Source of the DNA: Humibacillus sp. DSM 29435
GTDB lineage: Bacteria; Actinomycetota; Actinomycetes; Actinomycetales; Dermatophilaceae
Assembly (NCBI RefSeq): GCF_001758225.1
Contig: NZ_MAST01000015.1
Location: forward strand, 1 to 64,000
Reading direction: 5' to 3'
Length of the DNA: 64,000 bases
Shown here one piece after another: positions 41,166 to 50,977 of the stretch (the stretch's first letter is position 1; each line of letters begins with the position of its first letter). The position numbers and the translations under genes are program-made. The notes under the pieces are model-generated. The model was not told the origin of the DNA, did no database searches, and saw only the letters and a program-made list of their open reading frames with translations.

Positions 41166-42121
41166 GCCGCCCCCTCCTTCGCGCCACCGGCCACCCGGTC
41201 TGACTCGCTACCCAGGCCTTCCTCGGCAGTCAGGGCTAGGAACACCGACTCGAGGTCGGCCCGGATCGGGGTCAGCTCGCTCAGGTAGAGCCCGTGCCCG
41301 GCCAACGCCCGTGTGATCGCCGCGGGGTCCTCCGTGGTCACAACCAGGCGTTCGCCGTCACGGCTCACGGTGAGCCCGTCGTGCTCGAGAACCTGCTCGG
41401 CGCGCTCCGGGGAGGCCACGGTGACCCGCACGCGAGCGGAACCGGAGTCGCCGAGGATGTCGCTGACCCGCCCCTCGGCGAGCAGGGCGCCGTGACCGAT
41501 GATCGACACCGTGTCGGCCACGTGCTCGACCTCGGCGAGGATGTGCGAGCTGACGAGCACCGTCTTGCCCTGCTCGCCGAGGCTGCGCATCGTGTCGCGG
41601 ACCTCTCGGATGCCGGCCGGGTCGAGGCCGTTGGTCGGCTCGTCGAAGATGAGCAGGTCGGGGTCCTTCAGCAGGGTGGCCGCGATGGCCAGACGCTGCT
41701 TCATGCCCAAGGAGTACGAGGCGAAGCGGTCTCGACCACGATCACCGAGGTGGGTCGCCTCGAGCACCTCGTCGATGCGCGCGTTCGGGGTGCCGATCGC
41801 GCTGGCGAGCAGGCTGAGGTTCTGACGCCCGGTGAACGACGGAAAGAACTTCGGCGACTCGACGATCGCGCCCACCCGGTCGATGACCGCCGGCAGGTTG
41901 CCGGGCACGGGGCTGCCGAAGACCTCGGCCGTGCCGCTGTCGGCGCGGATCAGCCCGAGCAGCATCCGGATCGTCGTGGTCTTGCCTGACCCGTTGGGCC
42001 CGAGGAAGCCGTGCACACCGCCCAACGGCACGCTCATGCTGAGTCCCTGGACGGCGACGCGCCGGCCGCCGCGGGTCCAGTAGGTCTTGCGAAGGTTGAC
42101 GGTGCGGACCGCGACGTCCAT
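41162..42121 (-). CDS. ABC transporter ATP-binding protein, BcrA-like
   Basis: A 319-residue ABC ATPase. Walker A is GPNGSGKTTT, the signature is YSLGMKQRL, Walker B is LLIFDEPTNGLDP, and the H-loop is SSHIL. The C-terminal 80 residues form the extra domain seen in bacitracin/lantibiotic-type and drug exporters (about 230-300). GGGGAG precedes the ATG. It forms a two-gene exporter with the permease that overlaps its stop. Immunity to a peptide antibiotic is a family-based possibility, not shown here. Confidence 0.9.
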   Translation of the reverse strand: MDVAVRTVNLRKTYWTRGGRRVAVQGLSMSVPLGGVHGFLGPNGSGKTTTIRMLLGLIRADSGTAEVFGSPVPGNLPAVIDRVGAIVESPKFFPSFTGRQNLSLLASAIGTPNARIDEVLEATHLGDRGRDRFASYSLGMKQRLAIAATLLKDPDLLIFDEPTNGLDPAGIREVRDTMRSLGEQGKTVLVSSHILAEVEHVADTVSIIGHGALLAEGRVSDILGDSGSARVRVTVASPERAEQVLEHDGLTVSRDGERLVVTTEDPAAITRALAGHGLYLSELTPIRADLESVFLALTAEEGLGSESDRVAGGAKEGAA

Positions 42122-42196
42122 GAGCTCCCCTGTCGAGTCTGGCCGGCCGAGCCGTGACGTTTCGATGCGGGTCGGTGGCCAAACCCTAGAGGGTCA

Positions 42197-42865
42197 TCAC
42201 GAGCCGACTGCGATGGCGCGCCGGTTCGGTTTCAGGGTGGGCAGGATGTCGCGCAGGTGGCGTTCCACGTGGGGGAGCACCTCGGTGACGGGCACGTCGC
42301 GGCCGAGCTCGAAGGAGAGTGAGGTGACGCCGGCGCCGACGATTCCGCACGGGATGATGACCTTGCCCCAGGAGAGGTCGGGGTCGGCGTTGAGGGCGAA
42401 GCCGTGCATCGCGACCTGCCGGCTGACCCGGATGCCGATCGCTCCGATCTTGCGCCGTGGCCCGCGCTCGTCGGCCGCGATCCAGGTGCCGCTCTCACCC
42501 GGAATGCGACCGGCGTCGACCCCGAAGTCGGCGCAGACGCGAATCATCATCTCCTCGAGGTGGCGGACGTAGCCGACGACGTCGATGGGGGCGGGGAGAC
42601 GCACGATGGGATAGCCGGTGATCTGTCCGGGACCGTGCCAGGTGATCTTGCCGCCGCGGTCGACGTCGACGACCGGGGTGCCGTCGGTCGGGCGGTCCTG
42701 CGGCTGGGTGCGCTTGCCGGCCGTGTAGACGGCGGCGTGCTCGAGCAGGTAGACGGTGTCGGGCTCCTCACCGCTCACCACCTTGGCGTGGGTCTCGCGC
42801 TGGAGCTGCCAGGCCGCCTCGTAGTCGACGAAGTCAGGGCTCAGACCCAGGTGCACGAAGCGCAT
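42197..42865 (-). CDS. lipB: octanoyl-[ACP]:protein octanoyltransferase
   Basis: A 222-residue enzyme that moves octanoate from acyl carrier protein to lipoyl domains, the step before LipA. Catalytic Cys173 (IPCGI) and Lys139 (RKIGAIGI) are present, as are [17 protein letters not shown] (71-87) and VAMHGFALN (151-159). I start at the ATG at 42865 (MRFVHLGLS); TACCCT lies 6 nt upstream with no ribosome-binding site, so the mRNA is probably leaderless. lipA follows on the same strand only after a two-gene ABC transporter. Targets in this window include SucB (two lipoyl domains). Confidence 0.95.
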   Translation of the reverse strand: MRFVHLGLSPDFVDYEAAWQLQRETHAKVVSGEEPDTVYLLEHAAVYTAGKRTQPQDRPTDGTPVVDVDRGGKITWHGPGQITGYPIVRLPAPIDVVGYVRHLEEMMIRVCADFGVDAGRIPGESGTWIAADERGPRRKIGAIGIRVSRQVAMHGFALNADPDLSWGKVIIPCGIVGAGVTSLSFELGRDVPVTEVLPHVERHLRDILPTLKPNRRAIAVGS

Positions 42866-42871
42866 TCCGTC

Positions 42872-42877
42872 AGGGTA
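42872..42877 (-). promoter_or_regulatory. -10 element TACCCT of lipB, leaderless
   Basis: TACCCT on the minus strand, 6 nt before the lipB ATG. Confidence 0.5.
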
Positions 42878-42924
42878 CGCCGCCGGCACGGGCGGCCCAG
42901 GCGGTCTGTGGTTGGCTGGGCCGT

Positions 42925-43992
42925 ATGCCTCCCAGCCCCGCCTCCTCACCTCGCCCGATCCGTGTCGGGCTCGTCGGCTACGGCTCCGCAGGCCGCGGCA
43001 TCCACGCGCCGCTCATCGTGCGCGCCGGCCTGGAGCTGGCTGCCGTGTCGACCTCGAACGGCGATCGCGCGGAGCAGGTGCGTTCCGACCACCCCGGCAC
43101 GAAGGTCGTGACCGACCTCGACGCGCTGCTCGGCCTTCCGGGGATCGACCTCGTGGTGCTGGCCTCCCCGAGCGGGGTGCACGCCGAGCAGGCCGAACGC
43201 GTGGTCGACGCCGGCATCCCACTCGTCGTCGACAAGCCGCTCGCGGTCGACGCGAGCCGGGCCATCGAGGTCGTCGACGCGGCGGCGCGAGCGGGCGTAC
43301 CACTCACGGTGTTCAACAACCGGCGGTTCGACCCCGAGCACGCGGCGCTGTTGCGCGTTCGCGACGAGGGCCTGGTCGGCGACATCTGGCGAGCCGAGTA
43401 CCGCTGGGACCGTTGGCGCCCCGTTCCGAAGGAGCGGTGGCGAGAACAGGTTTCGGCGAGCGAGGGGGGCGGCCTGATGCTCGACCTGCAGTCCCACCTC
43501 GTCGACCAGGCCGTCGTGCTGCACGGGCGCATCGAGCGTGTCTACGCGGAGATCGACGAGCGCACCACGGTCGCCGACGACGACACCTTCCTGGCGTGCC
43601 ATCACACGTCAGGGGTGGTCAGCCATCTGATGGCCAGCTCGGTGAACGGCGCACCCGGTCCCCGGGCCCGGGTCGCCGGTTCAGCCGGCGCCTACGTGAT
43701 CGGCAGACAGGTCGACGACGTGAGCGCCTTCACCGAGTTCGAGAACGACGGTGACGCGGTCGGCTGGATCGTGCGCGGAGACGAGCGGGAGCCAGGACCG
43801 GTGGTGACCGACGCCGACCAGGCCGACTTCTACCGCAGCGTGGCGCGAGCGTTGGCCGGCCCCGACGCGCAGTCGGCCATGCCGGTCGACCCGTCGGATG
43901 CCGTTCACGTGCTGGCCGTGATCGACGCGGCGCGCGTCAGCGCGCGGGGCCAACAGGTGGTCTCGGTGATCACGCCGGGGGAGGCCCCCTAG
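42925..43992 (+). CDS. Gfo/Idh/MocA family oxidoreductase
   Basis: A 355-residue NAD(P)-dependent dehydrogenase. The Rossmann start is [19 protein letters not shown] (from about 13), the dinucleotide region continues to DKPLAVD (the conserved Lys-Pro of the family at about 93-94), and the C-terminal alpha/beta domain carries [15 protein letters not shown] with the catalytic His. Such enzymes oxidise or reduce sugars, inositols or their derivatives. It is divergent from lipB with 59 nt between, and has no sugar genes beside it, so the substrate is unknown. Confidence 0.88.
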   Translation: MPPSPASSPRPIRVGLVGYGSAGRGIHAPLIVRAGLELAAVSTSNGDRAEQVRSDHPGTKVVTDLDALLGLPGIDLVVLASPSGVHAEQAERVVDAGIPLVVDKPLAVDASRAIEVVDAAARAGVPLTVFNNRRFDPEHAALLRVRDEGLVGDIWRAEYRWDRWRPVPKERWREQVSASEGGGLMLDLQSHLVDQAVVLHGRIERVYAEIDERTTVADDDTFLACHHTSGVVSHLMASSVNGAPGPRARVAGSAGAYVIGRQVDDVSAFTEFENDGDAVGWIVRGDEREPGPVVTDADQADFYRSVARALAGPDAQSAMPVDPSDAVHVLAVIDAARVSARGQQVVSVITPGEAP

Positions 43993-44150
43993 CCCGTCTG
44001 CGCCAGGGGTGTGGCCGCGGGTGTGGTCGGCCCCCGCTGCCTTCACCGCCGATCACGCTGGTAACTCCGGTCATTCCGGTCGAGTCGGTCGCGCCGTTGC
44101 CCTGTGGATGGCGCGAACGCGAGCGCCGACGACCTGGGCACCATGGGGGT

Positions 44151-45782
44151 GTGAGCCAACCGACCCGACCGGCACGAGAGCCCGCTCCGGAGCCTCCCGT
44201 GGTGCCCGGGCATCGTCTCGAGGCCGTCATCGGCTCCGGCGGTTCGAGCGTCGTCTGGTCAGGCCGTGACGCGACGGGCCGAGCCGTCGCCATCAAGGTG
44301 CCGCACGCCCGCCTCGACCCCGTGGCTCTTGAGCAGGCAAGCACCGAGCGGCACGTGCTGATGGCCGTCGAGCACGACCATCTGGTAGGTCTTCGCGATG
44401 TCGTTCCGCTCACCGACGGACGTATCGCGCTCGTCTTCGACCTGGTGAGCGGGGCTTCGCTGTCGAGCATCGTCGGTCGTCGAGGGCACCTTCGTCCGGG
44501 GGAGGTGGTCACGGTGCTCACACCGCTCTGTCACGCCGTGACGGCCCTGCACTCTGCGGGCGGGGTTCACGCCGACATCTCCGCCGGCAACGTCATGATC
44601 TCCGAGAGGGGGGTGCCGCAGCTGCTCGACCTGGGCGCGGCCCAGGTCATCGCCACGGCCTCCGGAGCGGTCTACGGCACCGCCGGCTTCATCGCTCCCG
44701 AGGTGCGGCGGGGCGGTCTACCTGATGCCCGCAGCGACGTCTTCGCGCTGGGCGCGCTGGCCTGGTTCTGCTCCACGGGCAACGGAGCGCCCGACACCGA
44801 CCAGCGACTCGACCCCGAGATCGTGAGCAGCCACGTGGGCCACGAGCTGGCGACCGTCGTCGCAGCGTGCATCGACCCCGACCCGGCTCGCCGACCCGAC
44901 GCCGCTGCGCTTGCACGCCTCTTCTACGACGCCACCCGGGCTGACCCGATCGAGGTGGTGGTGGGCGGTGACGACGCAGCTGCCCTGACCCACCGGCTGC
45001 GCGTGCAGGCAGCCGACGACCCGCCCACCGCTGTCGCCACGCCGAGCCGGTGGAGGCGCATCCTTCGTCGCTCGCGTGCGTGGTCGCCCGGCGCTGCGGT
45101 GGAGGCCGTCGGTGTCGACAGTCGATCGGGCGCTGCGGCGCCCGTCATCGAGCGTGAACCCTCGAGCGGTGCCACCAGTCAGCCCTCTCGCGCAGTGCCG
45201 CTGACTCTGGCGCTCGGCGCAGTTGTGGTCTTCGCAGGCGCCGCAGCTGTCTGGGCCGTGTCGGCCGGCAGCACGGCATCGAGCTCGGCTCCGACCGTGA
45301 CCGCTACGTCCTCGGCCATCCGTCTGGCGGCCCCCACCACCGCACCGTCGGTGGACGTCCGCATCGACCGACAGGCGCCCGCGACGAGCGGCAGGGCGCT
45401 CGTCGCGGCCCTGTCCACGACCCGCGCCGAGGCCCTCACCCGGCAGAACCGCGCCGGGCTGGCTCAGGTGCATCGCACCCAGTCGCCCTCGTGGGTGGCC
45501 GACGAGAAGCTCATCGACACCTTGTCGGCCCAGCACGTGCGCTGGGAGTCGCTTCGTCCGTCCGTCGAGTCGGCGCGGCTCATCGAGACGGTAGGAACCC
45601 ACGCCGTCGTGCGGGCCAAGGTCAGGTGGGCTCCCTACGAGGTCGTCACCTCTGACGGTGCGCGGCAGCAGCGATCAGCCGACCCCGGCCGAACCCTCGA
45701 CTTCTCGTTGGTGTGGCTACCACAGGGTTGGCGGCTCGAGTCACTCAGCGATCCGAAGCTCAGTGCTTCACGAGCCAGGTGA
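44151..45782 (+). CDS. membrane Ser/Thr protein kinase with unusual loops
   Basis: A 543-residue transmembrane kinase. The kinase domain (about 20-270) has a Gly loop IGSGGSSVVWSG, Lys49 (AIKVPH), a catalytic loop VHADISAGNVMI (Asp142, Asn147) where the usual HRD is HAD, and DLG instead of DFG at 160-162; the APE region reads GFIAPE. One membrane helix lies near 348-372. The outer part (about 400-530) is a small unknown domain after a Ser/Thr/Ala linker. No PASTA repeats are seen. All catalytic residues remain, so activity is likely. The GTG at 44151 is used. Its last 23 nt overlap the convergent epimerase gene. Confidence 0.85.
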   Translation: MSQPTRPAREPAPEPPVVPGHRLEAVIGSGGSSVVWSGRDATGRAVAIKVPHARLDPVALEQASTERHVLMAVEHDHLVGLRDVVPLTDGRIALVFDLVSGASLSSIVGRRGHLRPGEVVTVLTPLCHAVTALHSAGGVHADISAGNVMISERGVPQLLDLGAAQVIATASGAVYGTAGFIAPEVRRGGLPDARSDVFALGALAWFCSTGNGAPDTDQRLDPEIVSSHVGHELATVVAACIDPDPARRPDAAALARLFYDATRADPIEVVVGGDDAAALTHRLRVQAADDPPTAVATPSRWRRILRRSRAWSPGAAVEAVGVDSRSGAAAPVIEREPSSGATSQPSRAVPLTLALGAVVVFAGAAAVWAVSAGSTASSSAPTVTATSSAIRLAAPTTAPSVDVRIDRQAPATSGRALVAALSTTRAEALTRQNRAGLAQVHRTQSPSWVADEKLIDTLSAQHVRWESLRPSVESARLIETVGTHAVVRAKVRWAPYEVVTSDGARQQRSADPGRTLDFSLVWLPQGWRLESLSDPKLSASRAR

Positions 45783-46668
45783 CCCCGGCAGCGAGGTCAG
45801 GGTGCTCGAAGGTGAACCCACTGGCGGTGAGCGCTACGGGGTGCATGCGTTGGCTGGCCAGCGCCGAGTCGGCGAACTCACCGATGGCCACCCGGATGGC
45901 GAAGCGCGGGGCGGGCAGGATCGCCGGGCGTGAGAGGGCCTGCCCGAGGGCGGTCGCCACCTCCTTCTGTCGGGCCTCGCCGGGCGCAGACAGGTTGAAG
46001 GGCCCGGCCAGGTCGGGGTGGTCGATCAGGTGAACGATGGCGCGAACCTCGTCGACCAACGTGATCCAGGGGAACCACTGCTTTCCCGACCCCAGCGGCC
46101 CTCCCAGCCCGAGCCGGGCCAGACGCAGGATCGGCTCGAAGGCGCCACCACGTCGGCTCATCACCAGGCCGGTGCGGACCAGCGCCACGTCGAGCCCGGC
46201 GTCGCGGGCCGGGTCGGCCGCCGCCTCCCACCTCGTCACGACGCCAGCGAGGAAGTCGTCGCCGGCCGGGCTCGACTCGGTGAGCACCTCGTCGCCTCGG
46301 TCACCGTAGAAGCCGACGGCCGAGCCGCTCACGAGACGAATGCGACGCCCGGTGCTCGACAGATGCTGGGCGAGCGCTCGCGAGACGGTGTCGGTCGCGT
46401 CGACGCGAGACTGCTCGACCGCCTTCTTGTGCTCCTCAGTCCAGCGCTTGTCGCCGATCCCCACGCCTCCGAGGTTGACGAGCGCGTCGACGCCCTCGAG
46501 CGCTGTCGGCTCGAGCAGCCCCTGGGCCGGGTCCCACTCTCGCTCGTCAGCCGCTTCGGTCGGACGTCGAACGAGACGCACGAGGCTGTCACCTCGTGCG
46601 ACGAGGTGACGACAGAGCGCGTCGCCGATCAGTCCAGTGGAACCGGTCACGGCGACGCGCTTGCCCAT
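45760..46668 (-). CDS. TIGR01777 family epimerase-like SDR protein
   Basis: A 302-residue extended short-chain dehydrogenase-fold protein (YfcH/SulA-like). The NAD(P) motif is VAVTGSTGLIGDAL (5-18); NLGGVGIGDKRWTEEHK, RLVSGSAVGFYGDRGDE and RTGLVMSRRGGAF are typical of TIGR01777. The catalytic Tyr sits in GFYG. The C-terminal DUF1731-like segment ends in FTFEHPDLAAGVTWL. It starts 62 nt after sucB on the same strand, an arrangement common in actinobacteria. Its reaction is unknown. Confidence 0.9.
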   Translation of the reverse strand: MGKRVAVTGSTGLIGDALCRHLVARGDSLVRLVRRPTEAADEREWDPAQGLLEPTALEGVDALVNLGGVGIGDKRWTEEHKKAVEQSRVDATDTVSRALAQHLSSTGRRIRLVSGSAVGFYGDRGDEVLTESSPAGDDFLAGVVTRWEAAADPARDAGLDVALVRTGLVMSRRGGAFEPILRLARLGLGGPLGSGKQWFPWITLVDEVRAIVHLIDHPDLAGPFNLSAPGEARQKEVATALGQALSRPAILPAPRFAIRVAIGEFADSALASQRMHPVALTASGFTFEHPDLAAGVTWLVKH

Positions 46669-46730
46669 GGTTGAACCTCATCTGGTGGAACGGTGTCGAG
46701 CAGGAAACAGCAGCGCCCTGAGGCTCTCGG

Positions 46731-48590
46731 TCAGAGACCGAGCGAGGCCTCGAACTGACCCTCTTCGAGGCGAGCCTTCATCGTGCCGAGGAACCGAGCG
46801 GCATCCGCCCCGTCGACGATGCGGTGGTCGTACGACAACGCGAGATACATCATCGAACGCACCGCGATCGTCTCGCCGCCGTCGGCGTCAGCGACCACCA
46901 CCGGCCGCTTGACGATCGCCCCCGTTCCGAGGATGGCCACCTGCGGCTGGTTGATGATCGGGGTGTCGAAGAGCGCACCGACGCTGCCGGTGTTGGTGAT
47001 GGTGAAGGTGCCACCGGCCAGGTCGTCGGGCGTGATCTTGTTGCTGCGGGTACGGGCCGCCACGTCAGAGATCGCGCGGGCCAGTCCGGCGATGTTGAGG
47101 TCACCGGCGTTCTTGACCACCGGAACGATGAGCCCCTTCGGGGTGTCGACCGCGATCGAGAGGTTCTCGCTGCCGTGGTAGACGATCTCCTCTCCGTCGA
47201 GACTCGCGTTCAGGCTCGGGTGGGCCTTGAGGGCCTCCGTCGTGGCCAGGGCCAGGAACGGCAAGAAGCTGAGCTTGGTGCCCTCCCGCGCCTCGAAGTC
47301 GGCCTTGGCGCGGGCCCTCAGGCGAGCCACCCTGGTCAGGTCGACCTCGACGACCGTGGTCAGCTGGGCCGAGACCTGGAGCGACTCGACCATCCGGGTC
47401 GCGATCACCTTGCGCAGTCGCGACATCTTCTCGCGGGTGCCGCGCTTGGCCGAGACCTGGGGTGCCGCGGCCGCGGGTCGTGCCGGAGCGGCGCTCTCCT
47501 GCTTGGCCTGCGCAGTCGCCGGTGCTGCGGGCTCCGGGGCGGGCTCGGGCGTCTTGGCCGCCTCAGCGGCATCGAGCACGTCCTGCTTGCGGATGCGGCC
47601 ACCGACACCGGTGCCCTTGAGGGCGCCGAGGTCGACACCGTGCTGAGTCGCGAGCTTGCGCACGAGCGGCGTGACGTAGGCCGCTGAGTCGTTGGATGAC
47701 GACTCAGACGATGACCCAGACGAGGATGCCGGCTCGGGCGCGGTCGGCGCCACGCCCGTCTTCTCCGCCTGCGACTCCGGCTGGCCGGTTGCGGCATCGG
47801 TCGCCTTCTCCGGCGCTGCCTGGGCGGGTGCTTCCTCGGCTGCCTTCTCCGGGGCCTTCGCGGCGGGTGCGGCCTGCGGCTCAGGCGCCTTCTCCGGCTC
47901 AGGCTCGGCGGCCGGGGCCGCCTCGGCGGCACTGCCGCCGATGATGGCCAGGGCGCCGCCCACCTCGACGGTCTCGTCTTCGGCCGCGATGATCTTCGTC
48001 AGCTTGCCGGCCACCGGGGAGGGGATCTCGGTGTCGACCTTGTCGGTCGAGACCTCCAGGAGGGGCTCGTCAAGCTCGACGTCGTCACCTTCGGCCTTGA
48101 GCCAGCGCGTCACGGTTCCCTCTGTGACCGACTCCCCGAGGGCGGGCATCGTCACCGTCTCGCCCTCGGAGCCACCAGACTCACTGGAGTCGCCCTTGGG
48201 GGCAGCGGCCGGTGCCTGCTCGGTCTTGCTCTCGGTCTCTGGTTCGCTCGTTCCGACCTCGGGCTCGGCCTCGGTGCTGGGCGCCTCGGCCGGTGTGTCG
48301 GCGGCACTCTCGTCAGCACCGTCGGACGATGAACCACTGCCTTCTGGGGCCGCGCCGTCACCGATGACGGCGAGGTCGGCTCCGACCGGCACCGTGTCGT
48401 CCTCCTGGGCCAGAATCTCCTGAAGGGTGCCGGCGACCGGCGAGGGAATCTCGGTGTCGACCTTGTCGGTCGAGACTTCGAGCAGCGGCTCGTCGACCTC
48501 GACCTGATCACCGACGTTCTTCAGCCAGCGGGTTACGGTCCCTTCGGTGACTGACTCACCCAGGGCCGGCATGGTCACGCGTTCTGACAT
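46731..48590 (-). CDS. sucB: 2-oxoglutarate dehydrogenase E2, two lipoyl domains
   Basis: A 619-residue dihydrolipoamide acyltransferase, the core of a 2-oxo-acid dehydrogenase complex; succinyltransferase is the likeliest role. Two near-identical lipoyl domains (about 4-78 and 145-220) carry the lipoylated lysines Lys43 and Lys184 (STDKVDTE). Long Ala/Pro/Glu linkers separate them. The E1/E3-binding domain is near 335-375 ([17 protein letters not shown]). The catalytic domain ends in [18 protein letters not shown] with His and Asp. GAGGAGA precedes the ATG at 48590. It follows lpd by 31 nt. In corynebacteria the same protein can serve as the shared E2 of pyruvate dehydrogenase, so a wider name is possible. 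Confidence 0.93.
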   Translation of the reverse strand: MSERVTMPALGESVTEGTVTRWLKNVGDQVEVDEPLLEVSTDKVDTEIPSPVAGTLQEILAQEDDTVPVGADLAVIGDGAAPEGSGSSSDGADESAADTPAEAPSTEAEPEVGTSEPETESKTEQAPAAAPKGDSSESGGSEGETVTMPALGESVTEGTVTRWLKAEGDDVELDEPLLEVSTDKVDTEIPSPVAGKLTKIIAAEDETVEVGGALAIIGGSAAEAAPAAEPEPEKAPEPQAAPAAKAPEKAAEEAPAQAAPEKATDAATGQPESQAEKTGVAPTAPEPASSSGSSSESSSNDSAAYVTPLVRKLATQHGVDLGALKGTGVGGRIRKQDVLDAAEAAKTPEPAPEPAAPATAQAKQESAAPARPAAAAPQVSAKRGTREKMSRLRKVIATRMVESLQVSAQLTTVVEVDLTRVARLRARAKADFEAREGTKLSFLPFLALATTEALKAHPSLNASLDGEEIVYHGSENLSIAVDTPKGLIVPVVKNAGDLNIAGLARAISDVAARTRSNKITPDDLAGGTFTITNTGSVGALFDTPIINQPQVAILGTGAIVKRPVVVADADGGETIAVRSMMYLALSYDHRIVDGADAARFLGTMKARLEEGQFEASLGL

Positions 48591-48621
48591 GTCGTGTTCT
48601 CTCCTCTTCCGAGTTTCTGGC

Positions 48622-50001
48622 TCAAGCGTGTGCGTGCAGGGGCTTCCCGGCCAAGGCCAGGTGGGCCTCTCCGAGCGCCTCGTTCTGGGTGGGGTGGGCA
48701 TGGACCAGGCCAGCGACGTCTTCGGGATGAGCCTCCCAGTTCACGATGAGCTGCGCCTCCCCGATCTGCTCACCCATTCGGGCCCCGATCAGGTGGACGC
48801 CGACGACCGGGCCGCCCGTGGCGCGAACGAGCTTGACGAAGCCCTGGGTGCCGAGGATCTGTGACTTGCCGTTGCCTCCGAGGTTGTACTCGTAGGTCTC
48901 GACGTCGCCGTACCTGTCGCGAGCCTGACTTTCGGTCAGGCCGACGCTGGCGACCTCGGGGTCGCAGTAGGTGACGCGGGGGATCCCCGACTCGTCGATG
49001 ACGGCTGGTTCGAGACCCGCGATCTGCTCGGCGACGAAGATGCCCTGGGCGAAGCCGCGGTGGGCGAGCTGAAGGCCCGGAACGATGTCGCCGACGGCGT
49101 AGACACCGGCGACGTTCGTGCGCAGCCGTTCGTCGGTGGGCACGAAGCCGCGATCGATGTTGACACCCGCCTGCTCGAAGCCCAGGCCCTCGGTGACCGG
49201 CCCGCGCCCGACGGCGACGAGCAACAGATCGGCCTCGATGGTCTCGCCGGTTTCGAGCGACACGGTCACGACGCCTGCGTGCTGGGTGGCGCCGGCGAAG
49301 CGCGCTCCGGTCTTGACCGTGATCTTCCGTTTGTGGAAAGCCCGCTCGAGCTGCTTGCTCAGCGCCTCGTCCTCGGCGGCCACCAGCCGCGGCAGCGCTT
49401 CGACCACCGTGACGGCGGAGCCGAAGCTCTTGAACACGGAAGCGAACTCGACCCCGATGACGCCGCCACCGAGCACGACCACCCGCTGCGGAACCTCCTC
49501 GAGTCGCAGGGCCTGCTCACTCGTCATGACCCGGCCCCCGATCTCGAGGCCGGGAAGGGTACGCGGGTAGCTGCCCGTGGCGAGCACGACGTTGCGACCG
49601 GTGATGCGACGCTCGCCCACGACGACGGTGGTAGGGCCGTCGAGCCGGCCGGCGCCCTCGACGAAGTCGATCTTCGCGGCCTTGACCAAGCCCTGGAGGC
49701 CCTTGTAGAGCCGGGCGACGACGGAGTCCTTGTAGCGGTTGACGCCCGGCATGTCGACGCCCTCGAGCCGGGTGTGCACGCCGAAGCTCGCGCCCTCGCG
49801 GGCCACGTCAGCCACCTCGGCGGCGTGGAGCAGCGCCTTGGTCGGGATGCACCCCACGTGCAGGCAGGTCCCGCCCAGCTTGCCCTTCTCGACGAGAGCC
49901 ACCGACAACCCGAGCTCGGCCGACCGCAGTGCACAGGCATAGCCACCCGAGCCCCCACCGAGGATGACGACGTCATAGTCGTCAGCGGCACCAGCCGGCA
50001 T
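48622..50001 (-). CDS. lpdA: dihydrolipoyl dehydrogenase (E3)
   Basis: A 459-residue flavoenzyme that reoxidises dihydrolipoyl groups with NAD+, serving the 2-oxo-acid dehydrogenases and the glycine cleavage system. FAD site [15 protein letters not shown] (11-25), redox pair Cys46/Cys51 ([13 protein letters not shown]), NAD site [21 protein letters not shown], and the C-terminal [13 protein letters not shown] with the catalytic His-Glu. AAGGAG precedes the ATG at 50001. It leads the lpd-sucB-epimerase operon. Lipoate enzymes (lipA, lipB) and gcvT lie nearby. Confidence 0.96.
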   Translation of the reverse strand: MPAGAADDYDVVILGGGSGGYACALRSAELGLSVALVEKGKLGGTCLHVGCIPTKALLHAAEVADVAREGASFGVHTRLEGVDMPGVNRYKDSVVARLYKGLQGLVKAAKIDFVEGAGRLDGPTTVVVGERRITGRNVVLATGSYPRTLPGLEIGGRVMTSEQALRLEEVPQRVVVLGGGVIGVEFASVFKSFGSAVTVVEALPRLVAAEDEALSKQLERAFHKRKITVKTGARFAGATQHAGVVTVSLETGETIEADLLLVAVGRGPVTEGLGFEQAGVNIDRGFVPTDERLRTNVAGVYAVGDIVPGLQLAHRGFAQGIFVAEQIAGLEPAVIDESGIPRVTYCDPEVASVGLTESQARDRYGDVETYEYNLGGNGKSQILGTQGFVKLVRATGGPVVGVHLIGARMGEQIGEAQLIVNWEAHPEDVAGLVHAHPTQNEALGEAHLALAGKPLHAHA

Positions 50002-50146
50002 GTGATGGAGCTCCTTCGGGCGTTGGCGAGGTAACGGGCGACAGCAAGAGCATCTTGTCATTGATCGTGGTCGACGTCACAAGCAGACCGGTCCGTTTGC
50101 TGCGCGCCTCTTTCACCTGTTGTCCCGGTGCCATGGTCTGGGCACG

Positions 50147-50152
50147 TAAAGT
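50147..50152 (+). promoter_or_regulatory. -10 element TAAAGT, leaderless start
   Basis: TAAAGT ends 6 nt before the ATG of the small protein at 50159, which has no ribosome-binding site. Confidence 0.55.
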
Positions 50153-50158
50153 GCCGCC

Positions 50159-50518
50159 ATGGGTTTGTTCTCTCGTGGCAAGGGTCGCGGCTCGACAGCG
50201 GGCCTCGGAAAGGCGGCGTTGCGCTCTGACGGCCCTCAGATGGAGATCGACCGGAAGGCCGTGGTCGAGCACTTCACGACGTTCGTCGAGACCCACCGCG
50301 GGGTCGAGGCCTACGTCGAGCCCGCCACCAGCGTGACCACCACGACTATCGTGCTCATCGCCTGGGACGGCGAGTGGACCCGTCGTGCCGTCGGTACGCC
50401 GAAGGACGCGTTCTCGCTCAGCCAGAAGCTGGGAGTGCCGGCCTACGACGTCAACCAGACGGGTTACCCGAACCGGATGCGCGAGTGGAACTCCCGCAAG
50501 CGCAAGGGTGACGCGTGA
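50159..50518 (+). CDS. conserved hypothetical protein, 119 residues
   Basis: A soluble protein of 119 residues, well kept between lpd and pepA in many actinobacteria. It begins MGLFSRGKG, has a basic Gly-rich head, a globular middle (EIDRKAVVEHFTTFVETHRGVEAYVEP and VLIAWDGEWTRRAVG), and a basic tail (RMREWNSRKRKG). No catalytic motif stands out, and there is no signal or membrane segment. It appears leaderless and diverges from lpd with 157 nt between. Function unknown. Confidence 0.82.
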   Translation: MGLFSRGKGRGSTAGLGKAALRSDGPQMEIDRKAVVEHFTTFVETHRGVEAYVEPATSVTTTTIVLIAWDGEWTRRAVGTPKDAFSLSQKLGVPAYDVNQTGYPNRMREWNSRKRKGDA

Positions 50519-50660
50519 GTCGAGGCCGCTCGAAACGTGGCACAGCGGCATCCCGGCACAGGCCTGAACACCGATAAGTCCGTGGCACGTACGCCTCCGG
50601 GCTGCGATGGTGAGAGGGTCGAGACCCACACCGAACGTTTCAGCAGCAGGAGGTAGGCAG

Positions 50661-50852
50661 ATGCCCAAGCAGGATGACGGGGCGAACGCGCCGAGCGAAG
50701 AGATGAAGGCGAAGTTCCGCGCAGCCCTCGACAAGAAGCACTCGCACGGGGGCAAGGACGTCTCTTCCGACGACACCGAACGCTCCAAGGTGCACGGCTC
50801 GCACGGGCCCGCGAAGGCGCAGCAGATGTTCCGGCGCAAGTCCGGCGGCTGA
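50661..50852 (+). CDS. DUF5302 small protein
   Basis: A 63-residue, highly charged, probably disordered protein. The family pattern is a helix SEEMKAKFRAALDKK followed by a His/Gly/Lys segment and the closing AKAQQMFRRKSGG. Proteins like this occur across actinobacteria with no known function. AGGAGG lies 9 nt before the ATG, which decides the start. It converges with pepA across an inverted repeat. Confidence 0.85.
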   Translation: MPKQDDGANAPSEEMKAKFRAALDKKHSHGGKDVSSDDTERSKVHGSHGPAKAQQMFRRKSGG

Positions 50853-50865
50853 GCGACTCCTGATC

Positions 50866-50939
50866 CGCCGAGAGGGCAGCTCGTGCTGTGAAGCGTCGCC
50901 GTCGGGCCACGCTCACCGACACGGACTGCCCTCTCGGCG
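50866..50939. repeat. 14-bp inverted repeat around 46 nt
   Basis: Perfect 14-bp arms (CGCCGAGAGGGCAG at 50866-50879, complement at 50926-50939) enclose 46 nt in the gap between convergent genes. It may be a bidirectional terminator with an unusually long loop. Confidence 0.7.
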
Positions 50940-50977
50940 TCATGAGTCATGGGGTCACGGGGTCATGGCGTCACACG
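50939..50977. repeat. degenerate 8-bp tandem array at pepA stop
   Basis: Five units on the pattern GTCAYGGG (7, 8, 8, 8 and 8 bp) run into the last codons of pepA; the fifth holds its stop codon. Confidence 0.7.

Noticed and set aside
46726-46742. Terminator at the end of sucB
   Set aside because: The 7-bp hairpin overlaps the stop codon and the next gene follows on the same strand, so read-through is more likely.
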